Of a stretch of 64,000 nt of DNA, positions 35,070 to 43,807 are shown in pieces. Position 1 is the stretch's first letter; each line of letters starts with the position of its first letter. The notes under the pieces are model-generated. The model was not told the origin of the DNA and searched no databases. It worked only from the letters and a program-made list of their open reading frames with translations. Source of the stretch: Verrucomicrobiales bacterium (GTDB taxonomy: Bacteria > Verrucomicrobiota > Verrucomicrobiia > Limisphaerales > JAYPXF01); assembly GCA_002715965.1 (NCBI GenBank), contig PBAL01000038.1:1-64000 (forward strand), read 5' to 3'. The translations under genes and the position numbers were made by a program.

Positions 35070-36202
35070 GTCAGGAGAATGACAATCCAAAGCCCGCTGC
35101 AGCTTCGCGACTCCGCAAGGCGTTAAAGATCGGATTGCTTTCGATCCCCGTCCTTGCACTGGCTGGCTGTGTTTCCTGCGCGCTCTTGCATCAAGGTCCA
35201 TATCGGACCGTGGAGACATTGCCCCCTGTCAAATTGCTCGATATCCACGTTCACACGGCAGGAATTGGGGCAGGGGATAGCGGTTGCTTCGTTTCTAAGG
35301 AGATGCGGGAGAGTTACAAGTTTGGGCTGTATTTGAAGAGTTTCTGGTCTGACCGGACAGAAGTCGAAGAGAAGGGCGACGCGATCATCATTGAAAAGAT
35401 CTCCCGGAATCTTTCCGAGAGCGAACACGTCGGTGCTGCGGTGATTCTCGCTTTGGACGGAGCCGTTGATTCAGAAGGGAAACTGGACCGCAGACGCACT
35501 GAGGTCTATGTGCCCAACGGGTTTGTGGCCAGCGAGACTGCCAAGTATACCAACCTCTTTTGGGGCGCGAGCATCAATCCCAAACGCCACGACGCATTGG
35601 AGCGATTGGATTGGGCGAAGGAAAACGGGGCACGCTTGGTGAAATGGATTCCATCGATCATGCAGTTTGACCCGGGCGACGAATCGCTCAAGCCTTTTTA
35701 CGAACGACTGGTCAACCATCGGATCCCGTTGCTCACGCATGCTGGACAAGAGCGTTCATTCACGCAGGCCAATGACGAGCTTTGCGATCCGCAGCGCCTG
35801 CACCTGCCTCTTAAGATGGGAGTGACCGTGATCGTTGCCCACATAGCCGCGACCGGTTCCAACGAAGGCGAGCGGGACACGGATCGACTTGCGAGGATGA
35901 TGAACCAGTACACGAATCTGTTTGCCGAGATTTCCTCGCTCACACAGATCAATCGGCTCGGTTACCTGGAAGAGGCGTTGGCCCGGCCTGAATGGCAGGG
36001 GCGCCTCCTCTATTCCTCAGACTTCCCGTTGATCAACATGGTGCTCGCGTCACCCTATTGGTTTCCGCTTCGGCTCACCGGCAGTGAGAAGCGCCAACTC
36101 GCGTCGATCGAAAATCCCTGGGATCGCGATGTTCGCCTTAAGCAGGCGCTCGGCGTGCCCGGGAAGGTCTTTCAACGCCCGCATCTGATTTTTTCCAAAT
36201 GA
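35066..36202 (+). CDS. Amidohydrolase-family lipoprotein (TIM-barrel metal hydrolase)
   Basis: 378 residues, TTG start overlapping the aas stop by 4 nt; no ATG or GTG lies nearer the lipobox. A lipoprotein signal is clear: LLSIPVLALAGC, with the Cys at about residue 34. The mature protein has DIHVHTAG, the metal-binding HxH after beta strand 1 of the amidohydrolase-2 superfamily, TLTHAGQE-like HAG later, VAHIAATG, and a final YSSDFP with the Asp ligand. Amidohydrolase-2 members include decarboxylases and lactonases; the substrate is unknown. The membrane-anchored location outside the cytoplasm and the coupling to aas suggest a role in lipid or envelope metabolism. Confidence 0.85.
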   Translation: MSQENDNPKPAAASRLRKALKIGLLSIPVLALAGCVSCALLHQGPYRTVETLPPVKLLDIHVHTAGIGAGDSGCFVSKEMRESYKFGLYLKSFWSDRTEVEEKGDAIIIEKISRNLSESEHVGAAVILALDGAVDSEGKLDRRRTEVYVPNGFVASETAKYTNLFWGASINPKRHDALERLDWAKENGARLVKWIPSIMQFDPGDESLKPFYERLVNHRIPLLTHAGQERSFTQANDELCDPQRLHLPLKMGVTVIVAHIAATGSNEGERDTDRLARMMNQYTNLFAEISSLTQINRLGYLEEALARPEWQGRLLYSSDFPLINMVLASPYWFPLRLTGSEKRQLASIENPWDRDVRLKQALGVPGKVFQRPHLIFSK

Positions 36203-37002
36203 CTGACATGAGCACTCCACGCAAAGACCCCGATTTCCTGCAGATTCGCGTGCACGGCGACGACAACCGCCCCACGCTGATCTACCTTCCTGGCATTCAC
36301 GGTGATTGGACGCTGGTGACGGCGTTTCGATTGCTGGTCCAGGATCGCGTTCGATTTGTCGAGTTCACCTATCCGCGAACGACGAGTTGGTCGCTGGAGG
36401 AATACGCGGCCGGGGTGGTGAAGAAGCTCGATGAGAAAGGAATCCGGGACGGCTGGTTGCTCGCTGAGTCATTCGGTTCGCAGTTGGTCTGGCCAATGGT
36501 GGGGAAGGGAATGTTCAAGCCAGAGGGAATCATCCTGGCAGGTGGCTTCGGTCCGCATCCTTTCAAGCTGGGCGTTCACCTATCCAAGTTGCTTTGTGCG
36601 GCGATCCCAATGGCCGGTGTTTGGCTTGCGCTGGCTTTCTACAAACTTGTCTCGCGTATTCGCTTCCGAAACCAAGCCGAGAGCATGGCGGCTGTGGAAG
36701 AGTTCGTAGAACGCCGAACCTACGAAGACAAATGCGCCATGACGCATCGCCTGCGCCTGATTGCTGCGAATCAACCGAAGGAGTTGGCGAGCAAGATCGA
36801 GGCGCCCATATATCATCTTAGCGGTCTGTGGGATATTGTGGTTCCCTGGGGCGCTGCGCGTCGTTGGGTGAAGAAACACGTTCCAAAGTACCAGGGGCAA
36901 AAGCTTGTCGCAGCCGCCGACCACACGGTCCTGCCGATGACACCCAAGCAGTCGGCTGAATCAATTCTGGGTTGGATGGGGATCGATCACGTTACCGCGT
37001 GA
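36199..37002 (+). CDS. Alpha/beta hydrolase, third gene of the aas unit
   Basis: 267 residues, starting at the ATG that overlaps the previous stop (ATGA, 4 nt). No signal peptide. The fold is a classical alpha/beta hydrolase: oxyanion region YLPGIHGDW, nucleophile elbow AESFGSQ (Ser), acid in GLWDIVVPW and His in AADHTVLP. A hydrophobic cap segment (LLCAAIPMAGVWLALAFYKL) may touch the membrane. It could be a lysophospholipase or esterase given the upstream acyltransferase; that is inference from gene order. Its stop abuts directly the stop of the convergent small gene at 37003, so no non-coding base separates them. Confidence 0.82.
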   Translation: MTDMSTPRKDPDFLQIRVHGDDNRPTLIYLPGIHGDWTLVTAFRLLVQDRVRFVEFTYPRTTSWSLEEYAAGVVKKLDEKGIRDGWLLAESFGSQLVWPMVGKGMFKPEGIILAGGFGPHPFKLGVHLSKLLCAAIPMAGVWLALAFYKLVSRIRFRNQAESMAAVEEFVERRTYEDKCAMTHRLRLIAANQPKELASKIEAPIYHLSGLWDIVVPWGAARRWVKKHVPKYQGQKLVAAADHTVLPMTPKQSAESILGWMGIDHVTA

Positions 37003-37230
37003 TCAGAGCTTGAATTCCACGTCCACCTTTCGAGCCCACCGCTCTTCGGGTGTCTCCAAGGTGTCCTTGAACATTGCCCGCATTTGCTCAATGAGATCCA
37101 TCGCAAGTTCAGTTGAGACCACTGGCGGCTCCGACTGGAACTCTGGCTCGACGGGGAACTCGATGAATTCAGGATCATCCCGGACGTCGGACGATTCGCC
37201 TGATGGTTTCGTAGATCTCTCTTGAGCCAT
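37003..37230 (-). CDS. Small acidic hypothetical protein overlapping the nucleotidyltransferase-like gene
   Basis: 75 residues, ATG at 37230. The protein is acidic and rich in Glu and Pro, with a helical segment near the end (TELAMDLIEQMRAMFKDTL) and no membrane segment. I do not recognise a family. Its first 56 nt overlap the 3' end of the nucleotidyltransferase-like gene upstream in another frame, so the two are probably translated together. A small acidic protein paired this way can be an antitoxin or regulator of the nucleotidyltransferase, but here the order is enzyme first. The stop abuts that of the convergent hydrolase gene. Confidence 0.5.
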   Translation of the reverse strand: MAQERSTKPSGESSDVRDDPEFIEFPVEPEFQSEPPVVSTELAMDLIEQMRAMFKDTLETPEERWARKVDVEFKL

Positions 37231-37708
37231 ACTTCAGAAACCATTCCTCATATTCCGGGCTGCTCAAGTCAATTCCGTTCCTGCGCACAAGATGTTCAAC
37301 ATCCTGCGCGTCTTTAAATGTGCGATGAGTGGGTTGTTGCTTGAGAACGTGGAGTTTTAGCGCCAGCAAGTGTTTGAGACTGACGACGTGCGCATCGGAG
37401 CCGTCGATGGCCAGGGTCTTTCTCTCCGGCCACATCTTCTCAAAACTCTCGCTGGCAACGAACATCATATCTAGGTCGGCGCCTGAGGGATTCTTGAACT
37501 GGGTGAAATTCTTGTTTTCGCGCAACAGTTCGAGGCCCGCATCGGTGAGGCGAGGTGTCCATTCTGAACGGTCTTCAATGGAAGAGAGGAAGTCGATATC
37601 GAAGGTGGCGCGTTGGTAGCCGTGGGCCATCACGGCATAGCCCCCGATTATGAGGAAACGTAGCTCGGGATCTTTTCCCCCGAGTGCAATCAATTGCGGC
37701 AGATCCAT
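37175..37708 (-). CDS. Nucleotidyltransferase-like protein (AbiEii/DUF6036-type)
   Basis: 177 residues from the ATG at 37708; the upstream extension is antisense-like and not conserved. The core motif is FLIIGGYAVMAHGYQRATFD then IDF, the GG...R.T.DID signature of minimal nucleotidyltransferases of the AbiEii/MNT type. A later LKHLLALKLHVLKQ and RTFKDAQDVEHL match the family's C-terminal helices. Such proteins can be toxins that modify tRNA or proteins, or housekeeping enzymes. The ATG shares one base with the stop of the hydrolase gene (TAATG), indicating coupled translation. The overlapping 75-residue gene may be its partner. It is not a clear antitoxin pair. Confidence 0.7.
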   Translation of the reverse strand: MDLPQLIALGGKDPELRFLIIGGYAVMAHGYQRATFDIDFLSSIEDRSEWTPRLTDAGLELLRENKNFTQFKNPSGADLDMMFVASESFEKMWPERKTLAIDGSDAHVVSLKHLLALKLHVLKQQPTHRTFKDAQDVEHLVRRNGIDLSSPEYEEWFLKYGSREIYETIRRIVRRPG

Positions 37709-40113
37709 TACTTCGGCTCCGGCCAGTCCAGATGCCGATGGAGGAACTTGTAGGTCGCCTGGCCGTTGATCGTGTGCGGGCCGTTGAACCATTCAATCTC
37801 CGTCCGATCTACGATGCCCAGGTAATCGTAAAGCCGTCTGACCTTGGCATACTCAAAGGCCACCCATTCATCGAGGCCGACGCCGTCGTTGTGCCCGCGT
37901 TCGACCATGAACGGGCGGGGACAGATGAGCGCGGCCATCTCGGCGTAGTTGAAGGTGTGGCCAAGATCCCATTCGTAGATCTCGTATTCGCCGGTGAACA
38001 TGTAAGTGCTGCGCCAATCCACCGAGGCGTTTTTCCAGACCCATTCGTTGAAATCGGCCGAACAGATCGAGAGGGCGTAACGTTGTTCCAGTGCCGGGAT
38101 GCGCATGGCGCTTTTCCCTCCGTAGGAAAGTCCATAGAAGCCGATGCGCTTGGGATCGACGTATGGCTGGGTCTCCAGCCAGTCGATGATGGCGGTGTGT
38201 TGTGGTGTGATCACGGAGAAGAGCGATTTGCCGAGGGGGTTCAGCTTTCGTTGCAATTCGCGGAACGCGTCCTTTCCGCGGTAAGGGTTGTGTGGCGCGA
38301 ACACGACAAAGCCGCGCTCGGCCAGCCTGGCGGCAAAGGCTTTGTAGGGACGGAATGCGCGGGACTTCACGTCCTCGTTGATGACGTCGTCGGGCAAGCC
38401 CTCGAGCCCGTGCTGGCAGACGACGACGGGACGCTTTTCTCCCTTCTTCAGATCCTTGGGCAGCAGGAGATATCCCCAGGCATAGACATCCTCCCACACG
38501 TCCAGCACGATCTCGTAACCCATCCACTTCTCGGCTTCCTTGAGCATGCGCGAACGGGCGTTTAGGGGCATTCGCTTGGCGTCTATCCAGCCGACCGTGT
38601 CTTCGCGGAAGGAATCCCGGAAGGGCACGATATCCTTGTCCCATTGATCAGGCGAAGTGGTCTTCACCTTGTTCCAGAGGAAGCCGTAACGGCGGGTGCT
38701 GGCGTGGCGGAGCAGCGTCTGGACATGTTGCTCGATCTGCTGGAACTGCCGCACTTGCCGTTGTTTGGCGGTGAATTGCTGTCGCATGTCTTTCAAGGGA
38801 ACGGGCGCTTCGCCGAAGGGGTTGGCATTGATTCCCAGCGCGCGCAGGAAAACGATCAGTGCTGCGGCCGAGCCTGGACCGGTGGTCTGGCCGTTTTGTT
38901 GAGAAACCAGGCTTGGCTTGGGAAAGCTTTTGGGTGAACCGGCCAAGAGTTGTGCGGCGCGAATCCATTCGCCGTTGACCGCTTCGTGCGATGCGGTCTT
39001 CCACACGCCGGGCGCTGCGCCGTTTCGTCGGCCCTTCATGATTTCCGGTCCGGTGATCTCCTCCACTTCACTGTGTTCCAGAACGAGTGCGCGAGGAGTG
39101 ATCAGGGTCGCGATCTCCGCATCCCCGAATACGTTCAGGAGTCCGAAGAGGTTTCGATAGATCGGTTCGGCCCAGAGTCTTTCGCGTTGCTGGAAATACC
39201 CGCTGACTAGACTTGCCTCAATCCGCGTGTCGATGGCCGCTGAGTAGAATGCGACAAGTCCACCCTCGTTGTATCCTGTTACACCGATCGGTATTTTTTT
39301 ACCTCCGCGATCGGCCGCCTTGGCGAACCAGTCCACCCCTGCCAGCACTTTCTGCACTTCGTAACCGATCAGGTGCCGGCCCATTTCGAAGGCCTGGCGG
39401 TAGAGCCATTCGCGATGCGGTTGGTTGGTCCAAACCTTCACGTTCTTGTTGCCGGAATGTCCGTTGCGCCGATCTATCAGTGTGGGCACGAGCACCTGGC
39501 AGCCCGAGGTCGCCAGCCATCGGGCGGTCTGGCTTTCAACCGATGTTCCCGGAGAGATGCCCAGGAGTTGTTCGGGAGTTTGATCCGCATCCGGCAGAGC
39601 AACGACGTATGCCTGGATTTTCCCTTTCGGTTGAACGAGCAATCCTTCACCAAACACGCCCTCCAACACCGGCCAACGAACGGCGAACACGCGGAACTGT
39701 TTGTTTTCATAAACCACCCCTGGCGAACTTGTCGTTGCGACATATTCCAGCGCTTCGATCGGAAGACGTTCGTCAACTACTCCGATGATCTCTCGCAGGC
39801 GTTCGCGGTTTGGCTCGACCGATTTGTTGTAGGCTTCGGTGGACGAGAAATCACGTTTCCAATGTGCAGCTCGTTTGCCGGTGGAGGCCGTAATTTCCCG
39901 GTCCAGAAATTTGCTGATTCCGGCTACCATTTGCGCGGAGAGATCACCTTCCATCTTGAGCGGTTTGGTGCCCGTAGGCCCTGGTGCTGCGCCAAGCGAA
40001 ATCGAGATGGCCAGGAGAATGGCTGGGAGGGGGATGGTCAGTTTCACGTTCAAAACCGTAGCAATCCCCTTCGCGTAGGCAAGAACCCCGAAGCGAGACT
40101 TATTCACGCGCAC
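37708..40113 (-). CDS. Two-lobed dienelactone-hydrolase/acetyl-xylan-esterase-like protein
   Basis: 801 residues from GTG 40113. A TTG at 40053 would give a neater signal peptide (NVKLTIPLPAILLAISISLGAA), so the true start may lie there. Two alpha/beta-hydrolase lobes are visible. In the N-terminal lobe the nucleophile elbow reads GYNEGG, with Asn instead of Ser, so this lobe is probably inactive. In the C-terminal lobe it reads GLSYGG with Ser, and HNDGVG and GPHTING near the end may supply the His. Exported esterases of this type remove acyl groups from polysaccharide. The gene overlaps the nucleotidyltransferase-like gene by 1 nt (TAATG), joining two functionally unrelated genes. It is divergent from a GNAT gene. 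Confidence 0.82.
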   Translation of the reverse strand: MRVNKSRFGVLAYAKGIATVLNVKLTIPLPAILLAISISLGAAPGPTGTKPLKMEGDLSAQMVAGISKFLDREITASTGKRAAHWKRDFSSTEAYNKSVEPNRERLREIIGVVDERLPIEALEYVATTSSPGVVYENKQFRVFAVRWPVLEGVFGEGLLVQPKGKIQAYVVALPDADQTPEQLLGISPGTSVESQTARWLATSGCQVLVPTLIDRRNGHSGNKNVKVWTNQPHREWLYRQAFEMGRHLIGYEVQKVLAGVDWFAKAADRGGKKIPIGVTGYNEGGLVAFYSAAIDTRIEASLVSGYFQQRERLWAEPIYRNLFGLLNVFGDAEIATLITPRALVLEHSEVEEITGPEIMKGRRNGAAPGVWKTASHEAVNGEWIRAAQLLAGSPKSFPKPSLVSQQNGQTTGPGSAAALIVFLRALGINANPFGEAPVPLKDMRQQFTAKQRQVRQFQQIEQHVQTLLRHASTRRYGFLWNKVKTTSPDQWDKDIVPFRDSFREDTVGWIDAKRMPLNARSRMLKEAEKWMGYEIVLDVWEDVYAWGYLLLPKDLKKGEKRPVVVCQHGLEGLPDDVINEDVKSRAFRPYKAFAARLAERGFVVFAPHNPYRGKDAFRELQRKLNPLGKSLFSVITPQHTAIIDWLETQPYVDPKRIGFYGLSYGGKSAMRIPALEQRYALSICSADFNEWVWKNASVDWRSTYMFTGEYEIYEWDLGHTFNYAEMAALICPRPFMVERGHNDGVGLDEWVAFEYAKVRRLYDYLGIVDRTEIEWFNGPHTINGQATYKFLHRHLDWPEPK

Positions 40114-40161
40114 TCAGCGTATCGGGATTCACATGTTCGGGGATTTCTGACATCCTTCGGC

Positions 40162-40623
40162 ATGGCTGAGAACGAGTGGTCAATCCGCGTTGGCACACCG
40201 GAAGATTGGGAGATTATCGCCGAGTTCAATCAACGCCTGGCGATGGAAACCGAAGAAAAGGAACTGCCGGCGAACGTGATTGGGCCGGGAGTACAGGAGG
40301 TCTTGGGCGATCGGATGAAGGGGGTCTACTACTGCTCTGAAGCGAATGGTGAGGTGATCGGCCAGTTGATGATCACGCTGGAGTGGAGCGACTGGCGCAA
40401 CGGTTGGTTCCACTGGATACAAAGTGTCTATGTCCGGAAGGACTGGCGGGCGAAAGGCGTGTTCACCTCGCTTTACCGACACGCTGAGGCAATCGCCCGG
40501 GAGGACCCCGAAGTGTGTGGATTGCGGCTATATGTCGAAAGAGACAACTCGCGCGCCCAAGGCGCTTACGCACGGCTGGGCATGACGCGGACTGATTATC
40601 AGATGTTTGAAGTGGAGTTTTAG
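40162..40623 (+). CDS. GNAT-family N-acetyltransferase
   Basis: 153 residues from the ATG at 40162. I chose this over a longer upstream open frame because the longer one is antisense to the esterase gene and homology begins at MAENEWSIRVGTPEDW. The GNAT core shows GQLMITLEWSDWRNG, then IQSVYVRKDWRAKGVFTSLY, the acetyl-CoA pyrophosphate loop in the form R..GV, and GLRLYVERDNSRAQGAYARLGM near the end. It transfers an acetyl group from acetyl-CoA to a small molecule or protein amine; the acceptor is unknown. The gene stands alone, with about 400 bp of apparently non-coding DNA after it. Confidence 0.88.
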   Translation: MAENEWSIRVGTPEDWEIIAEFNQRLAMETEEKELPANVIGPGVQEVLGDRMKGVYYCSEANGEVIGQLMITLEWSDWRNGWFHWIQSVYVRKDWRAKGVFTSLYRHAEAIAREDPEVCGLRLYVERDNSRAQGAYARLGMTRTDYQMFEVEF

Positions 40624-41024
40624 TTGCAGTGCATAGGAGGTTGGATCTGTCGCTCAAAGAGTTGCCTGTTGATGGAGAGCCGACCGGCCCTGTGCCGTGA
40701 ACGAGATTTAGGGCCGCCAAACGCTTCGCCTACGCTCCGGCCCCATTTAGCCTGTCTGGATGGTGAAGAAGTTTCCAATGCCATCTGCACGAATGGTGAG
40801 TGATCAAACTGATTCACCATTGACGCAAGGCCAATGGGGTCTTGATTGGTTGCCCGTGAGTTAGCTCATCAATCTTTCTCACCACCGAGACGAGCTCGGC
40901 GGGGTCGCTCTCGCCTCGCCTCGAGGCGCACTGTTTCAACGTGCCTCACGTCCGCTGCTGCAGACCTTCAAACGACAAAGGGACGCCTGTGGGCGTCCCT
41001 TTGCTGGTGAGTGTCTTGATTTCC
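40624..41024. other. Non-coding region with one terminator
   Basis: No plausible gene in this 401-bp stretch on either strand. The middle is GC-rich with a short palindrome (GCCTCGAGGC, near 40920) and repeated CTCGCCTCG-like words. The only clear element is the terminator at 40976-41003 for the minus-strand NHL gene. No tRNA or ncRNA was recognised. Confidence 0.5.
40976..41003 (-). terminator. Rho-independent terminator of the NHL-propeller gene
   Basis: A perfect 12-bp stem, CAAAGGGACGCC (40976-40987) with GGCGTCCCTTTG (40992-41003), has a 4-nt loop. It starts 22 bp after the stop of the minus-strand gene at 41025. The last bases of the stem and those after it form a T-rich tail on the minus strand (CCCTTTGTCGTTTG). 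Confidence 0.88.
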
Positions 41025-42029
41025 TTACTTGCGAACGCGAGACAGTTTCATGATGCGGCCATCGATGTTCCAATCCTGCACGTAAAGATCACCGTTTTTG
41101 CCCCAGTAGGAGCCGTGCGTTCCGCTGAACGCGCCTTCGACCCAGTCCGCCTGTTTGACGCGGAAGTTGCGTCCTTGCTTCGGGTCGGGATTCTTGCCCA
41201 GCGTGGCCACGATCTTGTTGTCCTTGCCGATGATGGTGACGTATCCGTGGAGATCGGGGATGGAGGCGTAATTACCCTGCACGGCGACGGAGGTCGGCAT
41301 GCCGAGACCTTCGATCACCACCCCGATGAATTCGCCTTCAAGGCTGTAGTGCAACATGCGCCCTTTGGGCTTGTGGTTTCGGTCACAGATCAGCAGCCGT
41401 GGCGGATTGTAACGGGTGTCGAGTGTCATGCCGTGACAGGTGTTGAATTCCTTCAGGCCGTTGCCCTTCTTTCCGAAGTGGCTCTTGTATTTGCCGTTCT
41501 TGTCAAAGACGAAGATCACGTTGCTGGCATAACCGTCCGCCAGGTAGATGTCCCCGTTCGGGGCGACCGTGACCGCCGTTGGTTTGAAGCGGATCGGATT
41601 GAGGCCGGATTCCTTGGGGAATGGCAGGTTCAACACGACCTTGCCGTTGTCCGCGCGGAACTTCACGCCTTCCCGGTTGTTGTTGCGAGCACCATAGATG
41701 TATTCCACACCGTCTTCTTCGCGGATTTCGATGTCGTGCATCGCGGTGTGTTGGAAGGTGACGTATTCGCGGATCTTCTGGCCCTTCGATGAGAAGACCA
41801 CGACGCCTTTATTGGCGCTGACGTAGACGTTGCCCTTCTTGTCCACGACCACGCCCCCGTGCGTGCTACCGAGGCCGGACTTGCCGTTCTTGTCCAATCC
41901 CCACCCGGGAACGGTGTCGAAGCTCATGGAGCCTTTGCCCATGCGGACCGGTTTGACTTCGCCGGCTTGAGTTGCGGTGGATTGGTCGACCAAGGCCGCG
42001 ACAGCGATGATTGCGAATAACTTTTTCAT
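41025..42029 (-). CDS. Secreted NHL-repeat (six-bladed beta-propeller) protein
   Basis: 334 residues with signal peptide MKKLFAIIAVAALVDQSTA. NHL-type repeats are visible: VVVDKKGNVYVSANKG, VTVAPNGDIYLADGYAS and GSYWGKNGDLYVQDW, each followed by a strand such as NVIFVFDKNGKY. The fold resembles the lyase domain of peptidylglycine alpha-amidating enzymes and many periplasmic propellers of PVC bacteria. I see no catalytic motif, so binding or unknown enzymology is possible. It is monocistronic, with its own terminator, and divergent from a sulfatase across 296 bp. Confidence 0.85.
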   Translation of the reverse strand: MKKLFAIIAVAALVDQSTATQAGEVKPVRMGKGSMSFDTVPGWGLDKNGKSGLGSTHGGVVVDKKGNVYVSANKGVVVFSSKGQKIREYVTFQHTAMHDIEIREEDGVEYIYGARNNNREGVKFRADNGKVVLNLPFPKESGLNPIRFKPTAVTVAPNGDIYLADGYASNVIFVFDKNGKYKSHFGKKGNGLKEFNTCHGMTLDTRYNPPRLLICDRNHKPKGRMLHYSLEGEFIGVVIEGLGMPTSVAVQGNYASIPDLHGYVTIIGKDNKIVATLGKNPDPKQGRNFRVKQADWVEGAFSGTHGSYWGKNGDLYVQDWNIDGRIMKLSRVRK

Positions 42030-42325
42030 GATGGAATGCCGGGAACGTGAAGGCGTGGAAACGGCGATGCAATATTCAATTGGCCCGGCATGAGTTCAAC
42101 ATGTGGCGATCGGATTGAACGGGGACGGGTGTTTCCGATCGTCGGAATATGTGCGGCTGCAAGCGAGTGCTTTGGAGTCGCCACTCTGCAAGGCTATGGT
42201 TGCACGATCGTTTTGCGCAGCGAATCCGACACTCCAGCGAAGTCTGATCCGATAGTCGGCGTGTAGAATTCCCGCTCCATCACATTTCTATGCTCAGGCT
42301 TGATTCGATCACGTAGTCTCCGGGG

Positions 42326-43807
42326 ATGAACAAACCATTCTTTGTGTTGTTGCTCGGATTGATGCTCGCACAGGGCGGGCACGCGGCCAACCGTCCGCCA
42401 AACTATGTTCTCATATTTGTAGACGACCTGGGATACGCGGACTTGGGGTGTTTTGGTTCGCCTGATATTCGAACGCCTCGATTGGACGGGTTGGCAAAGG
42501 AGGGAATGCGCTTCACACAGTTTTATGCTCAGCACATCTGTGGACCGTCGCGCGCGGCCTTGATGACGGGATGCCATCCGCTTCGGGTTGCCGAGCGAGG
42601 GAATGTGAAGGAGATCCATCCGGTGCTGCACACCAAGGAGATCACGATCGCGGAGGTATTGAAGGAACGGGGATATGCGACTGGTTGTTTCGGCAAGTGG
42701 GATCTGGCACGGCATTCGCAGCGGGGGTTCCATCCGGAACTGATGCCCAATCATCAGGGATTCGATTACTTCTTCGGAACGCCGACCAGCAATGATGGAT
42801 TCGTAGACCTGTATCGAAACAGCGTGCGCATTGAGGAAAAGGCGGACATGGCGATGTTGACCGAGCGCTACACGGACGAGGCGATCGGGTTCATCGAGCG
42901 AAACAAGAGCAAGCCGTTCTTTGCCTATGTGCCGCATACCATGGTTCACACGAAGCTGGCGGCTTCGAAGAAGTTCAACGGGAAATCGAAGCGCGGTCTC
43001 TATGGGGATACGGTCGAGGAGATTGATTATAATGTGGGGCGGATTGTGGACGTGTTGAAGAAACATGACCTGGTGTCGATTACTTACTTTCTCTTCACCA
43101 GCGACAACGGGCCCTGGCTCATCAATAACAAGGGGCTTGTTGATGGCACTCTGCCGACGGATCACGGCGGATCGGCAGGGCATCTCAGAAGTGGCAAGGT
43201 CTCGACTTGGGAAGGCGGGGTTCGTGTGCCGGCCATTCTTTGGGCGCCCAATCGTGTGCCGGCCGGTGTCACCTGTAATGAGATCGCTGCGACGATTGAT
43301 TTGATGCCCACTTTCGCAAGCCTGGCTGGGACACGCGCACCATCCGATCGTGTGATCGATGGTGTTGATATTCGTCATCTCTTCGCGGGTGAATTCAAGA
43401 AAGCGGATCGGAATCGCGTCTTCCGGTACTACTTCATCAATCACCTGCAGGCGGTTCGACAGGGGAAGTGGAAGCTGCACGTCCCTCGACCTGCAAAGCC
43501 TGCGTGGCTTGGGCCCTTCGCGGTCAATCGGCACATTCATCCCTCGGATTGGGCAGGTATTAATGCACCCTTCCTGGTGAATCTTGAGGCAGATCCTGGC
43601 GAATCGAAGAACGTGGCGAAAGCGAACCCCAAAGTCGTTGCCCGCATGATGAGGCTGGTTGAAGAAGCCCGCGATGATATCGGCGACTACAACCGGGCCG
43701 GCAGGAATATGCGCTTCTTCGACCCGCTCCCAAATGGCCGGCCCAAGAAACCGATCTTTCCGAGGATCGAGTCGTGGGGGAAAAAGAAACCTCGGAAGAA
43801 GAAGTGA
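42326..43807 (+). CDS. Secreted sulfatase (CGPSR formylglycine motif)
   Basis: 493 residues with signal peptide MNKPFFVLLLGLMLAQGGHA. The arylsulfatase signature is complete: NYVLIFVDDLGYADLGCFG (calcium-binding Asp pair), CGPSR at 72-76 with the formylglycine Cys72, FGKWDLA, and TSDNGPW for the second metal-binding block. The C-terminus is very basic (GKKKPRKKK), which may hold the enzyme to polyanionic substrate or wall. It removes sulfate from polysaccharide or glycosaminoglycan; the specific linkage is unknown. An FGE is needed elsewhere in the genome. It is divergent from the NHL gene. Confidence 0.94.
   Translation: MNKPFFVLLLGLMLAQGGHAANRPPNYVLIFVDDLGYADLGCFGSPDIRTPRLDGLAKEGMRFTQFYAQHICGPSRAALMTGCHPLRVAERGNVKEIHPVLHTKEITIAEVLKERGYATGCFGKWDLARHSQRGFHPELMPNHQGFDYFFGTPTSNDGFVDLYRNSVRIEEKADMAMLTERYTDEAIGFIERNKSKPFFAYVPHTMVHTKLAASKKFNGKSKRGLYGDTVEEIDYNVGRIVDVLKKHDLVSITYFLFTSDNGPWLINNKGLVDGTLPTDHGGSAGHLRSGKVSTWEGGVRVPAILWAPNRVPAGVTCNEIAATIDLMPTFASLAGTRAPSDRVIDGVDIRHLFAGEFKKADRNRVFRYYFINHLQAVRQGKWKLHVPRPAKPAWLGPFAVNRHIHPSDWAGINAPFLVNLEADPGESKNVAKANPKVVARMMRLVEEARDDIGDYNRAGRNMRFFDPLPNGRPKKPIFPRIESWGKKKPRKKK

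Noticed and set aside
39373-40161. Long plus-strand frame upstream of and continuous with the GNAT gene
   Set aside because: It is antisense to the esterase gene and carries no domain; GNAT homology begins at the ATG at 40162.
41025-41792. Long plus-strand frame opposite the NHL gene (40941-41792)
   Set aside because: It reads as the antisense of propeller repeats and shows no family pattern.
42158-42204. TGCAAGCGAGTGCT and TGCAA-N8-TTGCA words upstream of a sulfatase, resembling the regulator's operator
   Set aside because: The half-site spacing or the second half is wrong and no -24/-12 promoter lies nearby. I treat it as chance.
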